A stretch of 64,000 bases of DNA from Acanthosoma haemorrhoidale (taxonomy: Eukaryota; Arthropoda; Insecta; Hemiptera; Acanthosomatidae): assembly GCA_930367205.1 (NCBI GenBank), contig OV884012.1, positions 54,147,239-54,211,238 on the forward strand, in the 5' to 3' direction. A program made the position numbers and the translations under genes. The notes beneath the pieces were generated by a model. The model saw nothing but the letters and a program-made list of their open reading frames with translations. It searched no databases and had not been told where the DNA came from. Below, piece by piece: positions 54,881 to 64,000 of this stretch. How positions within the stretch are numbered: the first letter of the stretch is position 1; every line of letters starts with the position of its first letter.

Positions 54881-57800
54881 TTGGTTTCTTAATTATAAAA
54901 AAAAAACCTTCAAAATTTCATTTAATTAGGATTACAATAGAAATTCAGTTTGGGAAGATACAAGTTTTATTTATAAATAGACTTTAGTGTACGTTAGGAC
55001 CTCAAATTAATTAAAATTCCATAAATTCATTAAAAATCTTAATAAACACTATATTTATATACGCTTATCCTAATACTTAAGAGACATAAAATGTTTTATG
55101 AGAACTCGAAACGAAACTATGTTCCAACGTCGTAAATAGTAATAAAAAGCACCCTAAAGAATAACAAAGAAGCATCTAATAATTAATAACTTGTAGTTGT
55201 GTTCACATTAGTGAATGTTAATATAATATTCGAGCCATCAAACAAAGAGAACATAACAGAGGAAATTGAAAAATATAAAATAAACGAGGTCACAACTAAA
55301 GTGGAGAAATGGGAAGATAAGGAAACAAATCGAGTCGTTAGTGCCGTTTGTCATTTTACGACCTGCAATAATGCTCGTTATGGCCAATAACGTTCGCTCG
55401 TTACAATAACGCTAATTAATCGCTGCTTCTAGAGGACGATAGCGAAATCTCCATCCGACGTTACTGTCGGTCTGTTTGTTTTTAATTGAAAAATGGCGAT
55501 TCTCTTACTCAATAAACCATCCACGATCGTCGGAGAAAAAAAAAAAAAAAAAAAAAAAAGAAACAGTCAAATATTCGATGCGGTCGGGATAAGAAAATAT
55601 GACTAGAGGGGAAAAGACTGGTGAGTGAAAAGATGGGATGGGGCGTACACACATCATTCCCGGGAAGGGAAGTGCTCCCGGCTATTTCTCGTCAAAATAG
55701 GTTTGTTATTTTATGAAAATTTATTCTCCTGCTTCCATACGCGCAGGGTGAATATTTAGAACGCCCCCTCCCCTCTCTTCTGCTTTTAAAAACGGTCGAT
55801 ATGCGAAATTATATTCCTTTTGACCGGAGTTGTGCTAGAATCGGTCAAATATTCAACATTAACCTAGTCAGACATCTTAGTAGGAAATAATTTGTTGCTC
55901 ATCGTTTAAATATAGAAAGTAGTGTTATTTATTCAAATCACGTTATCATAACTCACAAAAGTCTATAATCATTGTGCAGGGAAATTTTAATCTATAAATA
56001 TCCCACTTAATACAGCTAAGAGTTGAAACCCAAATATCTGCTATAAATATTGTTGTTGTGATTCAAGCCATCGAATAAAAATTTTTACAACTAACACACA
56101 AACTGCACTATTTAATTAAGTTATGGGTCAATGGCCTAGCCATTTTTCAATCTTATAAAAAATTATTTTTTTCGAATCAATTAATAACTGAAGGCTATTT
56201 TTTCTAAATGCATATACATAATAATAATAAACAAAAATAGAGACCTATGAAGTGAGAAAACAATGCTGAAAGGTGAAATAAGGACTAAAATCATAATGCA
56301 AATATATTTTTTAAACGAGAGCTAAAAAACTACTCAACATGTACTACCAAATTTATATTGGATGAGCACCAAGGTAATTGAAAATTACTTTTAACACTTT
56401 AAAAAAATGTAAATCGCTTTTGAAAGCGGTTACGAGCTATTTTTTTATTTATAGTTCACAAAACCTCGAACTTGCTTGTTAAAACTATTTTGCTTATTTT
56501 TAATCAGCACATATTGACCTTAAATTCGAGTTTGATGCTGCATAAAAAAAATTCCATTACTCACTAACTAGCCGATTAATTACAGGTATTATTATGTTAG
56601 CATCATTGGGGTATTCGATGAAACTATCATGCAAAATATCGTCTCTTTGTAAAACACGATTAAAATTAAAATTGTATACACGATTTTGCTGTCAATTTTA
56701 ATGACTTTACGAGTATTAGGGAACAAATCTCATACAAAACCAAAACAAAATAGATGGAAGAATATACAGCTTAAGAATACTAATAATATTTTCAATTTTT
56801 TAACTTTAAATTTACTCTACGGACTGAATGCACTCAACTGATGAGTAATACTAATCTTGTTTTGAGATTTTGACGCTAAGTAGAAATTCCTTTCAGCCAT
56901 AAGCTTCAAATAAGGGACTGACAAGCAAACGGAGACGCGTTAACTGTAGAAAGTAGTAGACCTTGAAAATACTTACGTAATGATACTACTCTCTTTACCA
57001 GTCTATCTCTCTCATGCCCCCATTAATGATTGTGTGCATTCAGCTGCTTTTTAGTAGTTTGCGAAGTATCCAAGCCCAATAGAGTACTTTATCAGATGTA
57101 GATTTAGCTGCTTGTAGTGATGTTTACTGTCGGTTGTTTGTTATCAGGACAATCTACTCCAAATAAATGCTCATGTTCATAACGATATAGATCTCTGTAT
57201 CAGATCCAGGTAGAATGGATGATTCTTACAAATACAGACCGTAGAGTAATACCTACTCCATACAACACCAAAGAATATAAATATTTGTCACACTCTTTAG
57301 GGGAATGCTGAATGTGAATGCACCAGTTTAGTAAGGCAGTTTTCCGAATTATTCAGTTTTTTAATGGTCCAAACGGGATTGATTGCATATCTGCATAACC
57401 CCCCCGTTACCATTGCCCTTCATTGTTGAGTACAGTTAACTAACCAAGGCACCAATAAAATAAATAATTAATGATTACTCGTTATGAGATTTAATCCCAC
57501 CGTTTTAATAATGAGCTTAAGAAAAAAAATGGTCAGGGACATCCCTGTTGCCGACGTAGGCTGACAGATTTTCCCCAGTCTTAAAACATATAATTTTATG
57601 TTCATATTTTCGTCTATATAATTGACTAATTAAATTTCTGAATACATCGATACTAAATATTTACCATTGTTAAATTTTATATAAATATAACGTAGAGTGG
57701 TTAACACAAATTTATTTTTGAACAGTTTTAATTTTAAAAAAAGTCTGAGATGAGAGATAAAATGATTTGAGGAAGATGATTAATTAAATAAGCAAACCCC

Positions 57801-59339
57801 TATTCTTTATGGAGTTTTATCATACTTCCGATTCTTACTTAGTTAGTGATATGGAATACAATTTAAATTTAACAATACTGACTGAAATTGAGCAAACATG
57901 CTGGTTACCCACATTTTAATTTTTTAACTGTTTGCCACGAACAAAAAAAAACAAATGGGAATTTAAACTGTTAAATAATTTAATATCATTGACTTGCAGA
58001 TAAAAAATGACAGACCTCCATAGATATGCTGTTAAGCAAGAGCTTGGCCAAATCTCGATAAAGGGAATTATATTTGAAATGACAGCATAAATTCCTAAAC
58101 GGCATTTTTTCATTCATGGCCCATAAAAACAAACAAGTTCAAATCATTACGAAAATATTAAATACACAAGGAACAATTACATATAATCTCTAGATTAAAA
58201 TTGTATAAAATATTTCATGGGTTCATGAATTTTAGAAACGTTCATAGGGACTAACTATATCCCGTTTAGAGATGATGGATTAGTCAAATCAAAAATGATA
58301 CTTCATTTTCAAAATTACTTGGGGTCTTAAAAGGGGATGACGCATTCGTGTCCTAATTTTTAGCCATGATTAATTATCAATCAATTTACCACGCTTAAGC
58401 ATTTCTCTTAATTTATTTTCAAAGTGATCACTGCTTGGGTTCTGAGTTGCTATCTAAACATATTTTACTTTTCTCATCAACTCAAGTGAACTTCATATAC
58501 AGAATAGAGCTTTAAGATGAATTGAGGAGCTGAAGTTTGTTTTTTTTTTCGGTAATTCAACCCCTAAGAGAGAATACTAAATAAAGAGATAAGCAGGAGA
58601 GGGTTAAAAAGACAGGAACAATGGGGTAGAGGAGGAGGAGATGAAACACTTGTACAATTTCCCATGGTTCGGGGCTCGGGGGTTGATCCTACACTAATCC
58701 TAAACATGTGTTCTGACTCAGTCCACCACCGTAGGGGTTAGTCCAGCTTAAACAAACTTTATTCCGAGTTTCGCACTGTCAAAGGGTGGTAATTATTCGT
58801 TGTGTGGTGAATTCTGTACTATTCTTGATGGATCGATCCCCAGTTGCCCACTCTTGCTCAGCTATCAAATATCAAGTTCGATTAAACATAAAATATTTAT
58901 CCTCCTACCAAGGCTAAATGTGACATGTAGTTGAGGTCTATAGAAATAAGATCCCTTAGAAAAACTGGTTAAAGAGAAGCAGCTGGAAACCTCTATCAAG
59001 CTACCAATAGAAAGAATCAGATGGTATGGTTATGGCACGACTGGAACTAAGTGAGATCAAATAAAAACTTCATTATTATTGAGGTTTGATCTGCAAATTA
59101 AGAGCCGAAAAAATGTTAGTCATAATTGTGAGAAACAGAATGTATAGGAAGAATTATGGGCAGAAGTATGACTAAGACAAGGCATTTTGCAAGGGTTCTT
59201 TTTATCTATTTAACTAAATAGATTAAAAACATACTAGCATTTCAGATGAGGTATATATCCCATACAACCGATTGCCTGAGAATCCATAGAATCAATATAT
59301 ATTTGTATTTTAAGTAGGTTTTTATAATTTTATGACAAC
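54881..59339. other. AT-rich spacer
   Basis: No gene is recognised. A poly(A) run of about 24 bases lies at 55537-55559, at the edge of a GC-richer block (55375-55760) with TAATTAAT and several ACG/CGT-containing motifs that could be regulatory. The plus frame 55199-55390 is Glu/Lys-rich, without a known domain. The minus frame 57916-58113 is probably chance. Confidence 0.4.
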
Positions 59340-59690
59340 TAACTGAAAATATTTAATGTTTTTTTATGGCTTTAATGGTTACTTAATAGTTTTTCATTTG
59401 GTTTTTAATTATTTACTAGATACGTGTTTTGTGTTTGAATTTTAATAATTTTTAATTGTAGTGGAATAGATGAACAATTTCGAAATAAGTAACCATTGTT
59501 ACGTGTAATAATAATTATTATTTGTCTCCATATGTGCAGGTAAAAGTTTTTATCATTTGACTTTGTATTTTATTGCGGAAATGACAAGATGACTGCTTAG
59601 AGCTGTCGAAAGCTCTATTACAAGTTGCGGAAAGACAATAAAAATGTTTTATAATCATACCATTCCACAATCCGGTAGTAACTTTTATTA
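59340..59690 (+). repeat. Dispersed repeat family P (plus copy)
   Basis: Aligns with the reverse complement of 32190-32560 and with parts of 37.5-37.7 kb: GTGGAATAGATG, GTCTCCATATGTGCAGGTAA, then TTTTATCATTTGACTTT. It carries GCTGTCGAAAGC near 59602-59615, the GAAA segment expected opposite CTGAAGA in hammerhead-bearing Penelope-like repeats. The CTGANGA segment itself is degenerate here. Confidence 0.55.
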
Positions 59691-60243
59691 CAGATTAGTA
59701 TCTGTTTATTTTGTAAATCGTGTGTTTCAGATCAGTCTGATAAAATAATGATTATCACACCGACCAGAAACAAAATGATTTAAGTTTAATAGTAGCATAT
59801 ATGAATATGCCACACATGCATATGCACAATTGTGAATCGATTTAGGAAATCTATGAATGATACCACATCTTCTAGGTAGAATATACTTTGAAGCCAATTT
59901 CCATTAATCTGAAATATTTTAAGCGACAAGTTTGAATTTCGGTATGTGAGAGATTTCATTTAAGCCAACCACCATATAAAATAACGTATTCAATTTGTTT
60001 CAATAGTGTCAATTTGTTATTTAAGGTTTTTTGAATTTATGAAACATAATGAAAATCAGGAATCATTTTTTAATCAATCAAAGACAATCTCCAACAAACC
60101 CCCCGTTCGTATCTTGATTGATTTTTATACGATACGAGTAGTAGAGTAAGCTAACAAAGCGTAGGCTACAAAGACTGACGCATATTATTTCTTTACAAAA
60201 CAAGAGCCCACCTAATACAACTAAATACTAAACATATACTTAC
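59691..60243. other. AT-rich spacer left of the provirus
   Basis: Nothing recognisable. It borders the probable end of the right-hand provirus at 60244. Confidence 0.4.
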
Positions 60244-60545
60244 AGTTTTAATGTTTTATTCAATTACTTACTGATAAGACGCCATCTGTCAAACAAATAT
60301 TTTAATATTTAAAAAATTCATATATATAGTTAAATATCTTCAAAGCACACAAGACTTTTTAAAAAGATTTATTTTGAATAACAAACATAAATGACATGGT
60401 AATATACAGATCTAATCTAGCATAGTGACGGGCTAATGAGATACAATAGACTGACCTCCTTCTCTGATTCTCACGGGGTTTAAATAAGAGTCAGCAAAGG
60501 GGTGATTCATAGTTCTTAGAATGCTAGCACGGGTGCACTATAACT
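60244..60545 (-). mobile_element. Probable 3' LTR of errantivirus-like provirus
   Basis: On the minus strand, AGTTATAGTG follows a short purine tract (GCGGGG, 60546-60551) downstream of env. About 300 bases later comes CATTAAAACT, so the ends are AGTT/AACT inverted repeats, the pattern of errantivirus LTRs. Inside are TATTTAAA (near 60479-60486), and AATAAA-type signals near 60368 and 60255. The 5' LTR lies beyond the window, so the limits are inferred from end motifs only. No target duplication can be checked. Confidence 0.5.
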
Positions 60546-60600
60546 CCCCGCAGCCTTAAGTTTTGAACTCTGGTCAAAACAAACATTTAATTTTTACATT

Positions 60601-62172
60601 TTAAAAACTTGATTTATACAATTTACTTAAAATTACTTTATGATCATCAATAGTAATAGGTGTTGTTGAAACCTTTACATTATTTAAAGGTAAATTTGAA
60701 TTTTGGATCTTTTTACAATTTCTTTTATAAATAAAAATGTTAATTAGTACAATGATTAGAATAATACATAATACAAAAGAATAATGATAAATATTAGTGT
60801 TGTCTACAAAGGACAATATTTCTAATTCTGGTATAGTATAATTATTTGTTTCTAACATAGTTGTATTTAATATTACATTTTCATAAAATGGTTGTAAAAT
60901 AGTGTTAAAATCATGAGTATAAATTTTATTAAATTCTGGAAAGCAATCCTCCTTACTAATATTAATTAATCCTACATTTGGTAAAAATACAGTGTTATTA
61001 TGACAATCTGTTATTTTTTTAATATTTACAGTGATATATTGCTTAATATGATCTAAATATCTTATATTATTTTGATTACTTAATACTAGTTTACATTCTT
61101 TTAAATTTCCGTTATGTACAATAGATGAAACACATTTTGATTCTGTTTTATTAAGATTTATACAGTAATAATTGTCAATAAAAATACAACTTCCTTGATA
61201 GAGAGTGGCTCCTTTTTGTAAGTAAAGATCAGTTTTTAAATCAATTTCGTAAATTGTCTGGTTTATAATTCTTGGTACTGATATCACAAAATATCCTTTA
61301 TAGGATTCATCATGAATTGGTAATTTGATAAAAGTATGGATTATATTGTGATGAGTTGAACAAAAGATTTTACTATTTGTCCATAGAATTTCAGTATTAT
61401 CTGAGATTAGTTTTATGTTACTTGGTAGATTTTTTATTACATCAATCATTAAATTGGTGTGAACAATGCCAAGCTTACAAAATTCTAAAGATAAAGTTAA
61501 ATCTTTAATTTTATTTAATAAATGCATGATGTGAATATATAAGTCATAAGCTTTTTCATTTTGTCCTAGCGATTCGAAATTTTGTCTATTAATTATGAAA
61601 TTTTTATTAATTGTTTTGATTTCATTCTGGTAATCCTCAATCAGACGTTTATTAATATTGACAGAATTTTCGATGTTATGTTCAATCTTATAATTATTTT
61701 GTTCTACATTTGAAATTATTTTATCGTAGTATTCCTTGTCGTCATTATTCATATTACCTGTTATCCAACTAATAACATTACCTAGACCATTTATCAAGCC
61801 TCGTCTGTGACGATTTTTAATATCTCTTTGTTGCATTAATTGAAATTGTTCAAAAACTTCGTTTGTTAAATCTTTTAGCAAATGATACATTTTATGTGAT
61901 CTAAAGTTAGTAACATGATCTTCAATATTTATTATTTCTACTTCTAATAAACTTAAATTATAAAAATGATAAGTTTCATAATATTGATTAACTACTCTAA
62001 TATTATTTACAGAATAATGGAGAATTCCTGGAGAGTTAGTGAGATCTACTACTTTTATCGTCAGAATCTTCTGAAGATGAAGTATCAGAATTATTGACAT
62101 GTAGTGAATCTTCATCTGAAACAAAATGTTTCCTCTTTTTACGTTTGTTGGGTCTCCTAACGTTATCAACAT
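60601..62172 (-). CDS. env: Envelope (F-like) protein of errantivirus-like provirus
   Basis: Intact frame of up to 523 residues, related to baculovirus F and Gypsy-type Env membrane-fusion proteins. Counting from the first ATG: a hydrophobic leader at about 25-40 (MSIILILHL...), a furin-type site RHRR at 121-124, directly followed by a Gly-rich fusion-peptide-like segment (GLINGLGNVISWITG), a long helical region at about 145-240, a Cys-containing ectodomain with many N-x-S/T sequons, a transmembrane segment at about 463-480, and a basic-start cytoplasmic tail of about 43 residues. The first 45 codons overlap the end of pol in another frame. Met-20 or Met-25 (62100) would place the leader at the N-terminus and are likelier starts. 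In this family env is usually read from a spliced RNA. No stop or shift interrupts it. Confidence 0.85.
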   Translation of the reverse strand: MLITLGDPTNVKRGNILFQMKIHYMSIILILHLQKILTIKVVDLTNSPGILHYSVNNIRVVNQYYETYHFYNLSLLEVEIINIEDHVTNFRSHKMYHLLKDLTNEVFEQFQLMQQRDIKNRHRRGLINGLGNVISWITGNMNNDDKEYYDKIISNVEQNNYKIEHNIENSVNINKRLIEDYQNEIKTINKNFIINRQNFESLGQNEKAYDLYIHIMHLLNKIKDLTLSLEFCKLGIVHTNLMIDVIKNLPSNIKLISDNTEILWTNSKIFCSTHHNIIHTFIKLPIHDESYKGYFVISVPRIINQTIYEIDLKTDLYLQKGATLYQGSCIFIDNYYCINLNKTESKCVSSIVHNGNLKECKLVLSNQNNIRYLDHIKQYITVNIKKITDCHNNTVFLPNVGLINISKEDCFPEFNKIYTHDFNTILQPFYENVILNTTMLETNNYTIPELEILSFVDNTNIYHYSFVLCIILIIVLINIFIYKRNCKKIQNSNLPLNNVKVSTTPITIDDHKVILSKLYKSSF

Positions 62173-64000
62173 GTGTTGTTAATTGCCTAGCGCCTTGGAT
62201 TAACACATTTACTTTTCTGAATTTGTCTCTACTTTTAATCTTCGATTGAGTATCTTTGATAAATTCTTGATTTATTAATTCAGGTGGATCTTCCCGATTT
62301 TTATTTAATTTTTCTGTACGCTTTATCTTTTCTTCATTAATTTTTGTGTGAGCTAATTCATGCAAAAGTTGTAAATCTTTATGATACTTTTGTACGTATA
62401 GTTCTGTTATACTAATATTTTTGTTGTTGTTATTTTCTTTTATAAATCCGAAAGTGATTTCATTGGGTGTTAATTTTAGATTGTTATTTAAGGTATTATT
62501 GTACGCAATAATTGCAAGTTTTAATTTTTGTTCAAATGAATAAGATTTTCTCTCATGCGAGATAAGTCTTAGTAATTCGCTTAGTGTTAAATGAACTCTA
62601 TTTAATAATCCCAAAGAATTTGAGTGATTAGTGGATGTATAATGTAATAAAATATCATTGTGGTCACAAAATTGTTTAACTAAATTGTTTTTCATTTCTG
62701 TGCCTTGATCTAATGAGATCTGTACTGGCGTAGGATAATGAGATAAATAATTTTGTAAACAATCACAAATATTGATTGCATTGTGTGTTGGAATAACTTG
62801 TGCGAACAATCTTTTTGAGAAAGTATCAACAGCAGTAAATATTATTTTCCTTTCATACTTCAAAATGTCAATCATTAATTCTCGAAAAGGTTTTTCTGGT
62901 GTTGGGGTTTGTTGAAATTTAGTTTTGATAGGTTTTCTATCATACTTTGATTTTTTACAAATTTCACATTTATTAATGTATTCTGTAATTTTGTCTTTCA
63001 TATTGGGGAAATAAACTTGTTTTTTTAATTTTTCAAAAGTTTCTAATATTCCACGATGTTTAGTTTTTCCTAAATGATAGTTTTCAATAGTTTCGCGTTG
63101 TTCATTTACATTTTCTACGTCATTGATAAAGTTAAAATAACGTTTTATTCTTACAGAAGGGAATTCGTTTTCTATTATATTTTGAATCTCTTTAAAGTAT
63201 TCATCGTAAGTTTTTTCTAAAGTTTTTATGTTCGGTGAACAGAAAATTCCGTAAGTCTTGTCCGGTTCTACGATCTGGTAGAGTAGAGTTTGCAAGTCAT
63301 CTTTCCTGTTAATGATGAGTTCGTATCTTCTCTGGTTTCCAAATGGCTTAGAGAACTTCATGTCTTCTTTGTTTCCTCTAATGATAATAATTTGATTTTT
63401 TTCTACATTTATACATTTATCTGGTTCACATATCCAAGTTTGTTCATTGCTGGATTCTTGTGAATGAATAGTTTCTAGATCTGATTGATTTTCTGCATTT
63501 TCCGCTGTAGATGGAATATTTATTAATTCCTCCATAATTGCTTCATATTCTGTTGTTTTTTCAGCAGCTTCTTCTTGATTTTGTAATATGTCATCAATAT
63601 CAATATCTACATCATCAATATCCATATCCTCTGGTTCCGTGTGGTTTACTTCATTTATATTTCTTGATAAAGCATCTGCTACATAATTTGTTTTACCATT
63701 AACATGTTTTATGTCAAATTCGAACTCCTGCAACTTCCAAATCCATTTCATGATTCGGGTGTTACCGTTCTTCATAGAAAATATCCAAGTTAGTGGTTTA
63801 TGATCGGTTTGAAGTAAAAATTTAGTTCCGTATAAGTAAGGCTTAAAGTGTTGAGTCGCCCATACAACTGCTAATAATTCTTTTTCGATAGTGCTATAAT
63901 TATTTTCCGCATTTTGTAGTACTCGTGAAGCGAATGCTACAGGATGTTCAATATCATCATCGTCTTTTTGGGACAATACCGCTCCAATTGCTTTATTACT
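62036..64000 (-). CDS. pol: Pol, 3' part (RNase H and integrase), errantivirus-like
   Basis: Open to the right edge of the window; gag, protease and RT lie outside. Numbering from 63976: RNase H (1-105, with ELLAVVWA, TDHKPLTW and ADALSR), an acidic linker (110-170), a zinc-binding region (H301, H307, C337, C340), the integrase core with Asp-370 and Asp-423, and a C-terminal region ending in a VDNVRRP block and a Ser/Asp-rich tail. The spacing after Asp-423 is the canonical 35 residues, but position 459 is Asn (AAT, in GLLNRVHLTL) where the third catalytic residue should be Glu. RNase H removes template RNA and integrase joins the cDNA to the host genome, so this copy should be unable to integrate itself even though its frame is unbroken. 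Pol overlaps the start of env by 137 bases, a layout usual in errantiviruses. Confidence 0.88.
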   Translation of the reverse strand, partial: SNKAIGAVLSQKDDDDIEHPVAFASRVLQNAENNYSTIEKELLAVVWATQHFKPYLYGTKFLLQTDHKPLTWIFSMKNGNTRIMKWIWKLQEFEFDIKHVNGKTNYVADALSRNINEVNHTEPEDMDIDDVDIDIDDILQNQEEAAEKTTEYEAIMEELINIPSTAENAENQSDLETIHSQESSNEQTWICEPDKCINVEKNQIIIIRGNKEDMKFSKPFGNQRRYELIINRKDDLQTLLYQIVEPDKTYGIFCSPNIKTLEKTYDEYFKEIQNIIENEFPSVRIKRYFNFINDVENVNEQRETIENYHLGKTKHRGILETFEKLKKQVYFPNMKDKITEYINKCEICKKSKYDRKPIKTKFQQTPTPEKPFRELMIDILKYERKIIFTAVDTFSKRLFAQVIPTHNAINICDCLQNYLSHYPTPVQISLDQGTEMKNNLVKQFCDHNDILLHYTSTNHSNSLGLLNRVHLTLSELLRLISHERKSYSFEQKLKLAIIAYNNTLNNNLKLTPNEITFGFIKENNNNKNISITELYVQKYHKDLQLLHELAHTKINEEKIKRTEKLNKNREDPPELINQEFIKDTQSKIKSRDKFRKVNVLIQGARQLTTHVDNVRRPNKRKKRKHFVSDEDSLHVNNSDTSSSEDSDDKSSRSH

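Overview
This window looks like AT-rich nuclear DNA of an arthropod, most likely an insect. The evidence is the content: Jockey-type non-LTR retrotransposons, Ty3/Gypsy elements including an env-bearing errantivirus-like provirus, a large minisatellite, and no dense or operon-like coding. There is no complete host gene; only a few isolated candidate exons could belong to one. No rRNA, intact tRNA or CRISPR array is visible.

Layout. 0-19.9 kb: AT-rich spacer with decayed retroposons. A Jockey-type family (called J1 here) has copies at 0.36, 13.8 and 17.6 kb. A second family (J2) has a 3' end at 6.66 kb. A GC-richer dispersed repeat (D1) lies at 7.1-7.5 kb. 19.97-27.41 kb: a pyrimidine-rich minisatellite of 128 monomers of 58 bp. 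It contains a tandem, apparently identical duplication of a 46-monomer (2,667 bp) block and ends inside a second copy of D1, from which the monomer seems to have arisen. 27.7-40.9 kb: spacer with a repeat family carrying hammerhead-ribozyme-like motifs, an ORF fragment with an FP25K-like domain, and the best J2 copy. 40.9-43.2 kb: a broken Ty3/Gypsy element whose integrase core and C-terminus lie in the wrong order around an LTR, with duplicated 3' flank. 43.6-53.4 kb: candidate host exons, namely a signal-peptide first exon on the minus strand and two or three phase-compatible exons on the plus strand, interspersed with J1 copies at 48.3, 52.3 and 54.4 kb. 54.9-60.2 kb: AT-rich spacer. 60.24-64.0 kb: the 3' half of an errantivirus-like provirus on the minus strand (pol, env, probable 3' LTR), running off the right edge.

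The only long intact reading frames are the pol and env of the right-end provirus. Its pol keeps an open frame but has Asn where the third catalytic integrase residue (Glu) should be. The other integrase in the window, in the broken Gypsy element, has Gly in place of its second catalytic Asp. Family names are recognised from motifs by eye; no database search was possible.
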